From Liolophura sinensis (lineage: Eukaryota > Mollusca > Polyplacophora > Chitonida > Chitonidae), in assembly GCF_032854445.1 (NCBI RefSeq), contig NC_088301.1, forward strand, positions 24,598,402 to 24,662,401: a DNA stretch of 64,000 nucleotides, in the 5' to 3' direction. Within the stretch, counting starts at the first letter, position 1; each line of letters begins with the position of its first letter. Shown here one piece after another: positions 12,613 through 26,492 of this stretch. The notes under the pieces are model-generated. The model saw nothing but the letters and a program-made list of their open reading frames with translations. It did no database searches and was not told the origin of the DNA. Made by a program: the position numbers and the translations under genes.

Positions 12613-13834
12613 TGACCAAACATTTTGTATTGAATTGTATCGAATTCAGCTGTCGATGGGGGATAGCTGTAGCTTGAAATTAGGAAGCTTGCCAGGTATA
12701 CATGCTTGAGTACCACCAGATAAACCAATCAAATGAATTTTTGTTGTCGATGGTAGATATTTGCAAACGAGACAATACTTCGTTCACAGTTAGCCTAGAA
12801 ACGGATATCTCGGTTGAATATGAACTATCGGCTGAACATAGCCGCCCTGTCTGGGTAAAAGAAGACAGCGCTGTCATTTGGTGTGGCAGTCTGCCAGTCA
12901 TTCGATCATAGACACAGGGCGGGTGAGAAGCACTGTCAAGATTGCTTCGCGTTATACCTTGCGCGTATCTTGCCCTCCAAAAACACGGACGCCTGAAACC
13001 GAAGCTGTGCGCCTATCCTTCGAACCACCGAAGCCGATCCCAGAGGTACCATACATCATCGTACCCTTAAACTCTTCTTAACTCGCTATAACACCCCTGA
13101 CGTACTCCCGGGAAGTCATCAATGCGGCTTTCAGGACGTCTGAACAACTTGAGCGAGTCAGAAATGACAAGAGCTGGGGTGGGCCGTTTGAACCTCTCCG
13201 ATGGTAACTGTACCCACCTGTCTACTTAACCCACTGTTAACAGATCTATTCTCTTAGCGGGCGTTTGTCTCGACTGACGCTATTATTAGTCCATGTATCT
13301 AACTTTACCACCAAACTCCTCAACATTTACATATCTTTACTTATACTAAGGCCAGGGGAACTTTTCCACCAATACGCTGAGTTAGGAAGGAAGCAAAAAT
13401 ATACCCAATAATAGAAGGTTCCATGTAATAATTCGGAGGTGCCTCAGCCGCCTTAGAGATAGATGTGAATAATTGAACCAGTGTAAATACAGATCAGGTC
13501 GTTCCAATTAATGTAGAAAATACCATGAATATGGATGCCAATTATCCGTGCAGAAACAGACAGAATTGACACATTATTACTGAAAACTAACTAATCAAAC
13601 TAAATAAACATAAAAACAAAACCATTCCCAAAATCATAAAGCTTTGGCATAAAACATGTACGGTAACATAAAACTATAGCTACCTGTCACCAAATTTGGC
13701 AGACATCAATAGGGAGCATTATTTGTCGCGTACATTAACGACTCGGGTACAAGTTGGATGGGTCTTTTCCCTCCAATCACCAACCCTAACAATTACCAAT
13801 TTGTCCACAAACTGCTCTAGGACAGGAAGCAATT

Positions 13835-14087
13835 CACTCAAAAAATTAATCTCTTAATTTTAATAGAAAATCTGTTGTTTGAGTGATGCTAGAAAATATT
13901 CTGTTTTTAGAACATAATACTGTTATATTGAACATAATATCCTGTTAGTTTAATAGAAACTTTATGTTGAATTAATAGAATATGTGTGTTATATTTAACA
14001 GAATAATCTGTGTAATAAAAGAATACATCCTAACATCACTCGGACAACAGACTTTCTGTTAAAATTAACAGATTAATTGTTTGAGTG
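13835..14087. mobile_element. MITE-like inverted-repeat element, copy 1 (best copy)
   Basis: The 253-bp element has imperfect ~60-bp terminal inverted repeats: the left end starts CACTCAAAAAATTAATC and the right end reads CACTCAAACAATTAATC in reverse complement. The inner part is AT-rich with repeated AACAGAATA-like motifs. No coding capacity is seen. Confidence 0.85.
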
Positions 14088-14213
14088 TAATGGACAATAT
14101 ACTACTGTCCACTACCTGAGCGCGAAGTGCTTTAGGCGGGAAAGGTTCTCAATTAGTGACAATTAATGGAGAAATCTTTATTAACATTAAAAGTCAAGAC
14201 ATTATCACTGTGA

Positions 14214-14325
14214 AGGTTGAATACATTACAACCTCAAGGTTGAATACATTACAACCTCAAGGTTGAATACATTACAACCTCAAGGTTGAATACATTACAA
14301 CCTCAAGGTTGAATACATTATCACT
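14214..14325. repeat. 23-bp minisatellite, ~5 copies
   Basis: The unit CAAGGTTGAATACATTACAA plus CCT is repeated; related diverged units continue to about 14440. Confidence 0.93.
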
Positions 14326-14662
14326 CTGAACGCTGAAGACACATCGCCCTAAAAGTTATGAAGGCAATTACCATGGCGAAGTTTGAAGACATAAAGGTTG
14401 AAGCGACCATAACTCTTAAGGTTCCATACATTGAACGGTAAAGGTAAATTGACTGGGAATGCAACCTGACGTTCATTTGGCTTTTATAAAGAGTGCCATC
14501 GAAAACTTTTTTTTTAGTTCCAGACAGGTGTTCTTTTTGTAATATTCCACAAGAAATACAGCCGCTTTCTTGTAGAATACTTTGATGGGAAAATGGTAAT
14601 ATATACGAAGAAGTGAAAAAACCTGAATATCAGAGGACTTCTGATACGGTCCCTTATGACTT

Positions 14663-14802
14663 CACTAAAAACACCGGTCTGTTAATTTTAACATTATATT
14701 CTGTAATTAAAACACAATATCCCATCATATTCATCATAATATCCTGTTAGTGTAATAAAATATTTATGTCGAATTAACAGAATATGTGTGTAATATTTTT
14801 GG
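14663..14802. mobile_element. MITE-like element, copy 2 (partial)
   Basis: The inner part matches copy 1 (CATAATATCCTGTTAGT, then GAATTAACAGAATATGTGTG) and a short left-arm piece is present. The right arm is missing. Confidence 0.7.
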
Positions 14803-15119
14803 GGGGTGGGGGGGAATGATCTGAAATTAAAGGTAAAGACATTTTCGGATACAGGATTTAGACATTTGTTCTGTAATGCTAAAATTTCCAGTAGCGATGT
14901 CTTGGTTTTAGTGGTTCTTAAGACTTTCATGAACCAGCATGTATATATAGGTGTCCTAGGTGACCTTGATATTTCCACAGATTTCTACGATGGAATGAAT
15001 TTATAGGCTTAAATATATAAACACATACACAGAGACATCTTTTTATGAGAGAGAGAACCGGTTTCTTGTATCCCATTTACCGCTTCATACTCAACTCCAG
15101 CTCTAAAAGTTCCAAAGTT

Positions 15120-15565
15120 GGTGAACACGTGCTATACCTACCAATGCATCTTTTTTCTTGTGCAACGCAGGCACGCGTGGGGCGTTTGAAGCCAGGCTCG
15201 TAAACTGCAAGTAAAGTGGAAAAAGTTGACTCGACGCACACGCCAATTAGCACGTGCTGTAACTCCAGACACGTGATGTGAAGATGAAATCTTCCACGTG
15301 GCTGGCCCGTGATTCAAAACAACTGCGGACTTCTAAAGGGACAATTGAGTTATAAGCGTTGTAGCAAATTGGTTGGGCCTGATTCATTGCAAGAAAAATG
15401 AGCTACCTGGTTCTGTTTTTTTTAAACAATTAAACCAGGTGTTGAAGATTTAGCGAGAAAATGGGCGTTATTCCACGCGGGTTATACGGAGTAAAACAGA
15501 CCCTTTTAGTCGCCTTTCGTGCATGATAACTGCTTGAATATCCCGAACATGATAGTATAAAAGCG
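15120..15565 (+). promoter_or_regulatory. Possible promoter: four CACGTG E-boxes and a TATA-like site
   Basis: CACGTG occurs at 15126, 15251, 15270 and 15295. An inverted CCAAT (ATTGGTTGGG) lies near 15369 and TATAAAAG is at 15556. No gene is recognised downstream, so this is only a candidate. Confidence 0.3.
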
Positions 15566-15687
15566 GTTATATTGGTGATTTTGTTTTCAATTGCTGCCTA
15601 GAACAGCTTAAGTTTAAGCAAGACTCCATACACGGTCTTAAACTTTGTGAAAACACTATCAAAGAAAATGCAACTATATATAAGGCG

Positions 15688-15930
15688 TTCTCAAAAAAAA
15701 AATAAACTGATGTAAATTTACCAGAAAGCCTGTTATCTGAGTGATGCAAGAACGTATTCTGTTATTGCTGCATATTATTCTGGTAAATATAACACACATA
15801 TTCTATTAACTCAATATAACCATTCTATTAAACTAACAGGGTATTATGTTGAATATAACAGAAAACATTCTGACATCACTCATGTAGACAATAAACTTTC
15901 TGTTAAATTTAACGGATTAATTTTTGAGCG
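15688..15930. mobile_element. MITE-like element, copy 3 (opposite orientation)
   Basis: The 243-bp copy has arms TCTCAAAAA...CTGAGTGATGCAAGAA and TGACATCACTCATG...TTTTTGAG. The inner motifs are in reverse order relative to copy 1. Confidence 0.8.
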
Positions 15931-16372
15931 CGTTTTCACTTTTTTTGCGTAGCATTTAAAAGTTTGTGAGGGGGTTATACACTAAGTAGGTCTTCTTTAT
16001 GGATATACAACTTCTTTGTTTATTAGTACAACGTTTTGATGTTGTATCAACATTAGTATCAACTTTATCTTGGTATGAGCCATATACCACTGAAATATAC
16101 AACTAACAAAAACTAACTGAACATTCTTTGAAAATGAATTAAATGCGTTTAAGTATTTGAATTCTACATTGGGATATTTAAACCATATATCTGTAAATTT
16201 CACCACATTTTATCTTATCTTTTTAGTTAGTTTCCACTGAACTTGTGTACATAAACTGCGGGTCATTTCTGATACGAATCAGGTCATAGAGTCTGAAATA
16301 TATACAAATTACATTGTTGTGGCCCAAGTCATTGCAGTGTATGAAAATCAGCATATTTCCATGAATTCTCTG

Positions 16373-16490
16373 ATGATGGTGATGATGATGATGGTGGTGG
16401 TGGTGGTGGTGGTGGTGGTGGTGACGTCGACGACGACGATGATGATGGTGGTGGTGGGATGGTGGTGATGATGGTGATGATGATGATGGC
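16373..16490. repeat. GAT/GGT trinucleotide microsatellite
   Basis: (GAT)n and (GGT)n tracts surround a short GACGTCGACGACGACGAT stretch. Confidence 0.97.
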
Positions 16491-16585
16491 AGTTTCTTAT
16501 TTACTTATTGCATTTACAACTTTACCTCTGTGGTTATCGTCCACGCAGCTAGTTCTGGGTTGAATATACATGTACAATTTTTATG

Positions 16586-16868
16586 CACTCAAAAAATAAG
16601 CTGTTGATTTTAACAAGAAGGTCGTTGTTTCAGTGTTGATTGAATGTAATCTGTTATTATAATATAATACTGTGTCATCTTCAGTATAATACTCTGTTAA
16701 TCTCTTACAATCCTTTTGTTGAATTAATAGAATAAGAATGCTATGTTTAACAAAATAATATGCCACAACGACAGAATAATCTGCTGCGATAACAAAATAC
16801 ATTCTTGCTTCACTTGCTGCACACAACAGACTTTCTGTTCAAATTAGACTGACAAGGTATTAAAGTGA
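16586..16868. mobile_element. MITE-like element, copy 4
   Basis: The 283-bp copy starts CACTCAAAAAATAAGCTG and ends in a diverged arm with CAACAGACTTTCTGTT and GTGAG. It is the most diverged full-length copy. Confidence 0.75.
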
Positions 16869-17728
16869 GTATACCTGACAATCTTTTCGTGGATCCCAGT
16901 GTCTTAATAAGGATACGCACGCAGTAATCCAAGAAAATGGAAAGTTAAAGTCAAAATCAGCTGAAGGATTCACTGGACCAAAACAAAGCCTTTTCCGTGA
17001 ATGCTTCTATGCATTGGATTAGTTTTTGGTCAGTGGCCTATGGAAACCCTAACTTGATTCAGAACGCCTTATTTTGACGCGGCTGTCATGTTTGATTACT
17101 TAGTATAAAGACTATTGGTAAAGCCTAATTAACTCATTCACCTATTCGCCTGGATGATGTGAATAAAGTGACAGCTGTCTTGTTACTCTTAATCCCGTGT
17201 CCAAAAAAAAAAGAAAAGAAAAAACAAAGAGCTTTGCCAACGATATTTTAAGATCCAGCACATGGTGCACTTCTTGTACTGCAGGCTAAGTTCAAATGAA
17301 ATAAAACAATGTGAGCTTAAAAAAAACCTTTTTATTATGTTACACTCAACGTATGTTATTTTCAATACAAACAATATTCGAACGAATGTGCTTATCCAGA
17401 GTCAGCTTCAGTTGTTACACCTACATTCTGAAGGAAGAAGTACTGTGTAGGAATACTGTGGTTATTTGATGTTTTTCGAAAGGTTTGAGATAGACGTAAC
17501 CGCAATGCCATGTACTCTTCCACAGATCTTTAGCCTTAAGCATATCTCGACTTGACTTCAATATTTTGTAGATGGCTAGCATGCATGGTTCCAATCACTT
17601 TTCTCTTAGGATGAAACAATACAAATATCATCAACAAAGGTAAGGTGTTCCTTTAGGAGTGCTTCAGGGTTCTACGCTGGGCACTACACTCTGTGTAATA
17701 ATTATTAATGGCCTAACATTTTTCCTAA

Positions 17729-17866
17729 TATATTTATTTATTTGATTGGAGTTTTACGCCCTACTCAAGAATATTTCACTTTTAAGGCGGCGGTCAGCAT
17801 TATGGTGGGAGGAAACCGGGCAGAGCCGGTTGCTGGCAGACCTTCCCACTTACGACCGGAGAGTTT
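17729..17866 (-). mobile_element. SINE family A, 3' half
   Basis: The copy contains GATTGGAGTTTTACGCC, GTGGGAGGAAACCGGGCAG and GTTGCTGGCAGACCTTCC. The head is absent. Confidence 0.9.
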
Positions 17867-20849
17867 TTTCCTGATAAAATACATGTATTCCACATTCCTC
17901 ATCGCATAGTCATGTGGGCTGTTTCATTAGTAAGAAAACAGATTAATAATAATAACCCGAGAAAATAAATACCTGTTGATGTGATTTATGAAAATAAAAT
18001 ATTTTTGTGACCACATGAAACATTGTAATCAATAACTAAATATCGTTCTCATATAATTCTGAACAACTGTAGAATAATTTTTTTTGCTCTGGTTTATAAT
18101 TATACTACGTTCTTTTTTTCTACAGATCTTATGACAATTGGGGCACGGTAATCGCATATGAAAAATACGCTACCTCTAATTTTGCATGCATGCGCTTGGT
18201 CATAAGTTTACGGTCATATAGCATTGTATTTTTTACAAAATACACAAAGATGAAACTACAAAAAAGTATAAAATAGTAACACACTTATTTCTTTCTGTAA
18301 AGGGCTCCTTGGATTTTGTTCAGATTCGTCTGACCCAAGAAAACTTTGTGATAACAACATGCCGTCTGTTGAAAGCACTTGACGTAGACGTGTGTTACAA
18401 CAGCTGTATAGTGCAGACTGAGTTGATCCCGTGCACACTATATCTGCAGATTCGGTGCCCGGTTATATACGTGTGTTTTGACATGTCTTGCTGAAAAAAG
18501 GTGAGATGCAAACTTCCAAGGTTTGCCGAATGTCTCCTCGGGTTTAACAACAACGTGGTTCACGTCGATATCCTTTTCAACAGGTATAAGCTGCAAAGGT
18601 CGCGCCTAGCGTACACCACTTGGTTTCAGTTTCACTTCAAGAGGGAATCTATCGTCACAAAGACTTGCTAGTTTTCAGAAACATGCCACGGAGCTGACAC
18701 CATCTCCTCTCGGCCCGATTTCTATAACACCTGTTCCCCTATCACGTCTTCAAACTTCATATTTTTGTACAACCTTTAGCAACCCTGTTCCGCGTAAACG
18801 AGCACTATAAGATGATCAAATTGGGGAAGTCTTGATTTCTACACCTGCAAATACCAACGTCATGTTCCCTGTATTTTTTCCCACTTCCATTGCATTTTAG
18901 ACTTCATTTGTTTCATTATTATGGAACATGTTCACAGTGCCAGGATACGTACAAACGAGTTGGTGTATGGCATGGAATGATTTGCACGATATATACATCC
19001 TAGTACATATATGTATAACAATTTAGTAGTAGTTCTTCCGAAATAAGGATTAGACTTTTTCTCCCACGTGCTTGGTAGATCTATAAATGACCCTATTTTT
19101 AGAGGTTCAATTTTTTAGACGCCATGTTACAGGAAATGCGATGTCGCGTTACTCGTACCCCCACTTTCATATGGCTGAATGGTAAAGCAGGGTTCGTGTG
19201 ACGTCAGCGGAAATTTACCGGGTTAAATTGTAGAACTAACTCGCGCATGATCGGTTAAAACTGATAACAAGGCGGCACTTTTGATTTTATCTTGTGAAAT
19301 ATTCTTGGGGACGGCGTAAAACACCAATGAAATAAACAAATAAGTAAATAGTTCTTTGTTACATGATTCGATTTTACTGCAGTTTTGGAAATTAGTCTTG
19401 AGGCTGTTGATCCGTTACAGCCAATAAAGCTGCCCTTTGGTATGTGAATGCCTTTTTCAACGCCTAAATGGTACAGCATTCCAATCGCTAGAGCACGCAG
19501 ACGAGCATGTACACTTGACGTGCTTCGGTTCAATCCAAGCCTCGGACAAGGGAATAAACCCGGAGATTCTCTCGGCTCTTGGAACTCAGCAGCTGTGTGG
19601 CGACGATCAATTTACAACACTCAATAGCAGGGTCCTTGCATGGGGTCACTTACTTTCCACCAGTATGGCATAGAGGCACTTTGAACTCGCTCTACCGATG
19701 AAAATCCGTAGGCCCACGTCACATGTGAGAAATTTCGTCCCGAACAAACATGAAATTCATATTCTTCAGTATGTATATGGCGTCAAACATCAGTCAAATA
19801 CATTACTAAATGAAGAAATTCCATCCGAGAACCCGGGTCTTCCACATATCGTAGTCGTTCCTATGGAAATGGTCAGTCCGAACCAAATGACCTCTTTCTC
19901 ATATGACGCCATCATATATGACGCCATCAAGGTGAAAGTGTGAATATATCATTAGTAGGGGAGGATATCATTTTTGAGACCGTTGCATGAAGACCAAAAA
20001 AAATAAAAATAAAAAATAACCTTACTCATATTGCATATTACGTAATTGCATGAGCTTCAAAGATAGTGTTCAGTGCAGGGATATTTCTTCGCCTCATCGC
20101 GAAAGACTTATCGCCTTGCCCCGGTCCACGTGCTCATCTCGGTACATAAGAATTCATCATCTTCTGACATCAATCATGCATATAAATAAATACAGAAATG
20201 TTGCCATGCAGCACTCATTACATAATGACTATGTACACGTTCGTAGTCGCTATGTGTTAGCATCACACACGCTCTTATCTTCTGACAGTAGATACATTCG
20301 TATACGTGCCACGCAGCACATTAAAAAAGACTCGAAGGAGGAAGATAGAGGCTAAGAAAAGAGCATATACGTCATGTTAAGTAGACGATGCCAGTGTTGT
20401 CACTTTAATGACTTAAGCTGCTGATCAAGGTAATCAGTTCAGATCTGCGTCATTTTTTAAGTGTTTAATTTGGCGTTTACATAGGATTCGATTCTCAGCT
20501 GGTCTTCCCACACGACGGTGCAAAGATACAAAACGCTTTCAAAAAAGCAAAACAAAATACCCGCAGAAAAGTCAAGCATTAAAGTGTCAGAAAATATTAA
20601 AAAATCCTTTTATCTATCCATCCACTTGTATACGTATTTTTTCACATCACGACAAGCTATAAATCATGTTGCATGTCACAAATAATAAGCCGTTTGAGGA
20701 GAAAATAAGTGTACATAAGAGAAAAATTGGTTAACGTTACTGAGGCAATAAAGCGGAGAGTTGAACAACGACAAGGGAATATCAATAGGTAATACAGATA
20801 ACACAATTAAAATCTTCCTGTGAATTCACAGTTCTACAAAAGCTAGCAT
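17867..20849. other. Intergenic, one SINE tail
   Basis: Short open frames (for example at 20050-20355) carry no known motif. A diverged direct repeat (CATCTTCTGACAT... and TATCTTCTGACAG...) lies at about 20155-20320. Confidence 0.45.
19287..19350 (+). mobile_element. SINE family A, tail fragment
   Basis: Only TGTGAAATATTCTTGGGGAC plus the GGCGTAAAACACCAATG tail remains. Confidence 0.85.
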
Positions 20850-21115
20850 TGGCGTTTACGGTATCTTATTTGGCGTCAAATGAAAATTTTCAGCGGAATG
20901 GCATTAGCGGTGTCTTGTTTGTTGCCACCATTTTCATTGGACATTGGCACTAACGATGTATTAGGCCCTACTTGTTTTCAACATTTTCAGAAAACTTTTG
21001 CATTAACTGTGCCTTATTTTTCGTCAACATTTTCATAGACTATTGAATTAACGGTGTCATTTTTGTCGCCAACATTTATATCAAATGTCAACAGCATTTG
21101 ATATAAACGCTGATA
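20850..21115. repeat. Degenerate ~60-65-bp tandem repeat
   Basis: Four to five diverged units share ACATTTTCA, GGCATTAGCGGTGTC and TTTGTCGCCAAC motifs. An isolated relative lies near 22095-22135. Confidence 0.7.
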
Positions 21116-24100
21116 TTATTTTGATATAAATATTTGATATATTTGCCTCCAACATTTTTCAACGGACTTTTGCTTTAAAGTAAACATAAAGTCAGCCACG
21201 AAATCTAAATTAATTAAGAAAGTAGTATTCCCGAAATGTTCTGAAAATACTTTTAAAAATCTACACCGCTTACTAACAAAATAAATAACAAATGATCCTA
21301 AGTACCTAGCCACTCATTTTGTGACTCCATTTTGCCATGTTATGGCTATCTAGAGTGACGTCACAAAACCTAGGAGCTCTCCCACACCATCTATATTAAA
21401 CAACTTGACGATGAGAAAATACAAACAACAACGCATGATAAGCAACCAAAGAGTATCAGTTCTGTTTCATTTTCAAAGGGTCGATGTTTCTTTTAGCTAG
21501 GCGCTAGGTCAGGGCGATCTTCGTCGGCACAACCGCCATCTTTTACCTGTCCTGCTCATCCTCGTCTTCAACCTGTATGGGTGTAAGCATTAGGCCTACC
21601 TGGCTGTACTGACATCAGGAAATTTACAGAGCCTATAAAGCAGCATCTTCTGATTTGTAACACTCTTTCATGCAGCTTCAAGCAATGACTTTCGCAAGGA
21701 GGTTTTCTTGCCAGCTCACCCTGACATGTCACTGCACCCACCTGCCCAACGAGTACGCATTGTGACTCGAGCAGCCGTTCCCAGAGCTAATAGGTTTTTT
21801 GAAGTGAAAGTCAACTCCTAAGGGCTTCTACAACATGGCTACTCTGAGTGAATTGTCCGTCAATGCCATATCCCCAACGCTGAACTTCATCTTCTCGGCT
21901 TTCAAAACTTTATAGAATTTTTTACATATCTTTCTGTGATAACGGCGTTCTGCACCCTTTTCTATGTGTATATAGTGGCAGACTTTATGTTCACTTTAAC
22001 GTTGTCTTATTTGTCGTGAATATTTGCAACAGATGTTGGCAATCATATATAAATAACACAATAAAAATATCCACGAATTTACAGCTCTAAAAAGATAGCC
22101 TTGGCATTTATGGCGTCTTTCTTATTTGGCGCCAAGGTTGACGTACCACTGGTTGTATATCATATTGCCCAATTTTAGACCTTATTGCGCTTTTTCTGGC
22201 CAGGGGCCGGAGGAAACGGGACAGAGCTCAGGTAGGAAACCACTACACCTTATACCAGGACTTCATAGTTGCAGACAAACAAGAACGACCTCACTGGTCA
22301 AGGGACAAGGAACTTTCGAATAAGCCTTTAGTCTCCTCGACCAGTGAGAGAGCCTTTAAACCATCAGTAATCGTATATATATGAATAGCAACCATCAGTG
22401 AACGTCACAATAAGAAAATATACAAATCATAGCACGCCACAAAGAAGAATACACAGTAAGTCACCAATGAGCAAAACGGTAAATTATATATGCTCATGAC
22501 ATAAAATAAGATAAAGAAAGTATAAAATCAAAAGATAAAATCAAAGTAACAATTATGCCTGATTTGGAAATATTCGTGAATTTAATTAATAAGGACGATG
22601 TTTACAATCCAATACTATCAAAATAATATAAAGCGATATAAATGCAATTAAATTCTACGTTCAGGAAAGTTGTGGGAGCAGCCATTTAGTTGGTGAATTA
22701 TCACCGATGGGCCTCTGCTCTCTAACGTTAGATGTTAATTAAATAGATGCTAAAAAAATAGGAAACAGCCGACTCGAGATATAATCCAGAAATTTGAAAA
22801 TTGAGACAAAGCCATTGGCCAAAGATATAGGATATCAACTGAGACGTGGTCGTCTGTTCACGCGACGCTCTTGTAAGCATAGGCTAATTATTTCAAAAAC
22901 TGAATTTGTCTTTAATACTGGTGATAAGAAGAACCCGTTTCGACTAACAGTAAGTAACACGCTAAAGGTATTTCAAATTAACAGTACCGATCTCGAAGTG
23001 TAAGTTATATTTTACGCTGTGCTCTTGTTAGATAAAAAACAGTATATAGTCTACAAATATACACACAGATCCTTATTCAGATAACACAAGCCAGTTAACA
23101 AGTCGACAAATAAACAAAACACGGTGAAGGGGTTTCAAGAGCCGTCTTATAACTGGCCTGTTATTTGAGGCAGGCGTGGTGATAAGCCACGAAAACACCT
23201 TCACTTGTCTGTTTATCTTAACCTATCAATCCATCAGCATAGCCGGAGCGTTTCTCTGGTGTTAACTCCTAAAGAGGGTGTTAGACAGGCAAAACATTTC
23301 ACTTAGATTCCAGACAGTCTTTCGAAAACCTCCCTGCTACGACAACAGGCTCCATTGCAAGCAGTGGCAATTTATACCGAAAACTATCACCGGGTGGTCA
23401 TCTGGTTGCTCACCTCGAGTACTGTCCCTTTGTTGTAAAGATGGCCGAAATTAGCTCAAGAGACGCTAGACAAAAGAGGGAAGTTCGTCAGATAGTTATT
23501 TGACTGGCCAAGAGGTTTTCGCCCAGTGAGCAGAGGTCCGAGTTTTCCATGTTATTATCACATATATATCTATATGTATGTGTGTGCATGTGTACGAAAA
23601 GGCATGCTATCTATCCTCTGGAACCCTAAAAATGCGGAGGTTTAAATATTTTTTGCCAATAGTGTGAGATGGCTCATCCCTTGCATCAATGCGGGTCGTT
23701 GCATTACCATGTGTATAAAGTTACAAACAAAGGAATGACTATATCTTAACGCCACTTTGGAAGTACTTCAGCTATAACGTGAAAAAATGAGATATAGCTG
23801 TTGAAAAGACGGTATCAAGTTTACTGTCCACAGCGGAAATTTCAGCATACAATACGCTGTACAATAGCAAAAGTTATACACCTGTACTGCACCTGTGAAT
23901 AACACCAAAAGTTCACAACCGTCTGTATCTTTGAATATCGATAGACCTGTTCTCTAAAGCGAACCTGTCAGCTTCACAAGACACATGCAGAGGGCTTACT
24001 TCTCTATGCTTTATAATGGATGCCTACAAGCATCCTCTCTGAACTAATTATTTCCAAACTGAACGAAATGAGAGGAGATTAACGGAAACATTTCGCTTAA

Positions 24101-25654
24101 CATTTATTGCCGTTCCCTACTACCTTGGACCAATGCGTCGTCAAACAGAGCGTTGAAGGAAATCAAGGTATTACCTAACTTGCTGCCAATACAGGCATCC
24201 ATGCATGTACTATTTCTTCTAGTAACACATTACTGCTCTTAATAACTATATAGCTACGTATTTACCAAATTAAGATGGCAAGGGCATTTAGATATTTATG
24301 TTTAAGTCAAAGTAGACTTTGGCCTTTTACCATGCAGCTTTACGACCGGAAATAAAAATGCAGCCACTAACTAAACATGATGAAGGACGATTTATGGGAA
24401 ATGCCAGAACATCCCAACTTAAGGTGCGCGCCAGAAGTTTGTGAAGCTGCCATGGCACTTGGCAAACAGGTGTTTGCAATTACACTCGGCTTATCCCTGA
24501 ACTATACACGATCGTGTTTTGACCATGTTTTGACGGCTGAAGCCAGATAATGACGTTATTGGAGGGATTTGCAAAACACTCATTACTAATCGAAAGAGAG
24601 TGAGTTAGACATAACAGTGCGCACTCAACAAGTTTCTGTCCACCAGCTAAAACCACCCTCAGTGTTTACCACGCTTCCGTCAGTGCAGAGAGAGGCAGAC
24701 AGAGAATGAGGGGTCGGGTATTAAGGGGTGCAGTGCTTTGATTTACGGCTTGAACGTTCTGTCTGGTACACTGTTGCCGGTGCAAAAGCAAGTGCCTTTG
24801 TACATAACTGTATATTTCATGTGCAAGCACAGGTCTTTATCACAAAATCAGGATATGCATAAACCATATTCTTAAGACAATTTCTTCCTGGAATTGGCTT
24901 ACATAATTAAGATTTCCTTGATTGGTGTCTTTAAACCACTTTGTTTTTCATTAAAACGACAGTAGTTGGGTTTATTACACACTCGTCACCCCTGCGCCAG
25001 GTCAATGTATCGCTATGCTTGTGAACTTTGATATCCATCTTAGTGAGATTTTCCATGCGTTTTTGGTGGTTCAAAGTTCCAAGCCCATCAAATCTTTTGA
25101 TTTTTAGGCGACAAATTCATGAGAACTTTGGGTAGAGAATTCTTCTTGGACTGTTGTTGAACGCCATATTCAAGGGTCTGTATAAAAAGGGAAACCTGTC
25201 TGTACATTTCGTTGGATAAGCATTGTTAGCATCAGGATCTGATCAATCAAATGTAGCACAAGATGGCCACGTAAATTACCACAGCCCCAATCTCGAGGAA
25301 GGCATGAGGGTCGATCCTGTTTTAGGCTGGGTTTATTGAGTGGGAAACTCAGCAGAGAACCTTACCACATACCAAACAATCATTCTGACGTAATTCTGAA
25401 GAGCCGTCATCCATTCTGAGTGTCGTGTTTATTGCCCTAATACTTTGGCACACTGCTATCCTCACATTGCAGAGATGTCGGCACTTGGGTATCGTGATTT
25501 GTTACTGGTCCTAATGGACTGATATAATATATCTGGGATTTCACCTTATCATTGCCATGCAAAGAACCTCTAGCACAGTGGCGGTGAAGTTGCACGCTGT
25601 ATAGCCCAGCTGAAAGCTGGCCAAGATCCTTCAAGTTTTTTGAACCAACTACTC
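21116..25654. other. Intergenic, nothing recognised
   Basis: About 4.5 kb of AT-rich, mostly unique sequence. No coding exon, RNA gene or clear repeat could be supported. Confidence 0.45.
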
Positions 25655-26010
25655 TGTATGAATTTCTCAAAATCTCTTCGGGAGCGGCAGATCCAGGGTC
25701 AATCCTTGGTCGAGTCACACATAAGATTTTAAAAGAAGAGGTTCTAACTTCCTCTCTTGGCGTTCAACATGAAGGGGATAGTGCAACGACTGGTTAGCCC
25801 GTATCAGTATAATGGCTCGGGCGGAGCAGCTTACTTGTCTTCGGTATGGCGTCATAGTGAAGCAGCACTAGATAAAAGAGGGGTGGAAATCCGTCCTACA
25901 ACAAGGAGGCACATTACACGTACATGCACCCTAAGGAGTCCTTCGTCGTCATATGACTGAAAAATTGTTAAGTACGACGTTAAATCCCAAGCACTCACTC
26001 ACTCACTCAA
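25655..26010 (+). mobile_element. SINE family B, full length
   Basis: The tRNA-like head (CCAGGGTCAATCCTTGG) is followed by a long unique body and ends AAGTACGACGTTAAATCCCA plus (ACTC)n. The body includes GTCATATGACTGAAAAATTG just before the tail. Confidence 0.85.
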
Positions 26011-26170
26011 ACTTCGTACTTAAAAACTTTTCAGTCATACGACGAGGAGTCAACAGGTGTGTGCGTGTGTGTGTATATATACATCTTTCGTATGATCCGA
26101 CCCGGTTTGATCCCTGGTCTCCCGTTATCGAGGCGGACGGTCTAAACATTGGGCCATCCAAGCTGTCTCT
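26011..26170 (-). mobile_element. SINE family B, internally deleted, inverted next to the previous copy
   Basis: The tail-proximal piece (TTTTCAGTCATACGACGAGG) runs through a (GT)n stretch straight to the tRNA-like head (GACCCGGTTTGATCCCTGG). The two copies sit tail to tail. Confidence 0.8.
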
Positions 26171-26250
26171 TTCTTTGTATAGTAAGACATTAAGGACTTA
26201 AGGACCCCTTGACCTTAGCGCACTTCTACCAGGACGAAGACGGTGCTACA

Positions 26251-26446
26251 GTAAACCATCGCATTATACTCTGGGTACCATACTTCTGATGCTAAGGCAT
26301 TGGGGGTTTTGAACTCACTAGTAACAAACAGGACTTGGTGTTAACCTGTAAATCATCGCATTATACTCTGGGTACCATACTTCTGATGCTAAGGCATTGG
26401 GGGTTTTGAACTCACTAGTAACAAACAGGGCTTGGTGTTAACCTGA
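26251..26446. repeat. 98-bp direct duplication
   Basis: Two nearly identical copies meet at 26349, each containing ATCGCATTATACTCTGGGTA and GGGTTTTGAACTCACTAG. Confidence 0.93.
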
Positions 26447-26492
26447 ACACTGGGCCTCAAAGCGATGGGCTACGTTTACAATCTGTCATTCA

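Larger units (their letters stand above)
10751..13834. other. Intergenic with two SINE fragments
   Basis: Apart from SINE pieces at 11252 and 12490 I see no supported feature. Short open frames around 12702-13081 have no recognisable protein. Confidence 0.5.
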
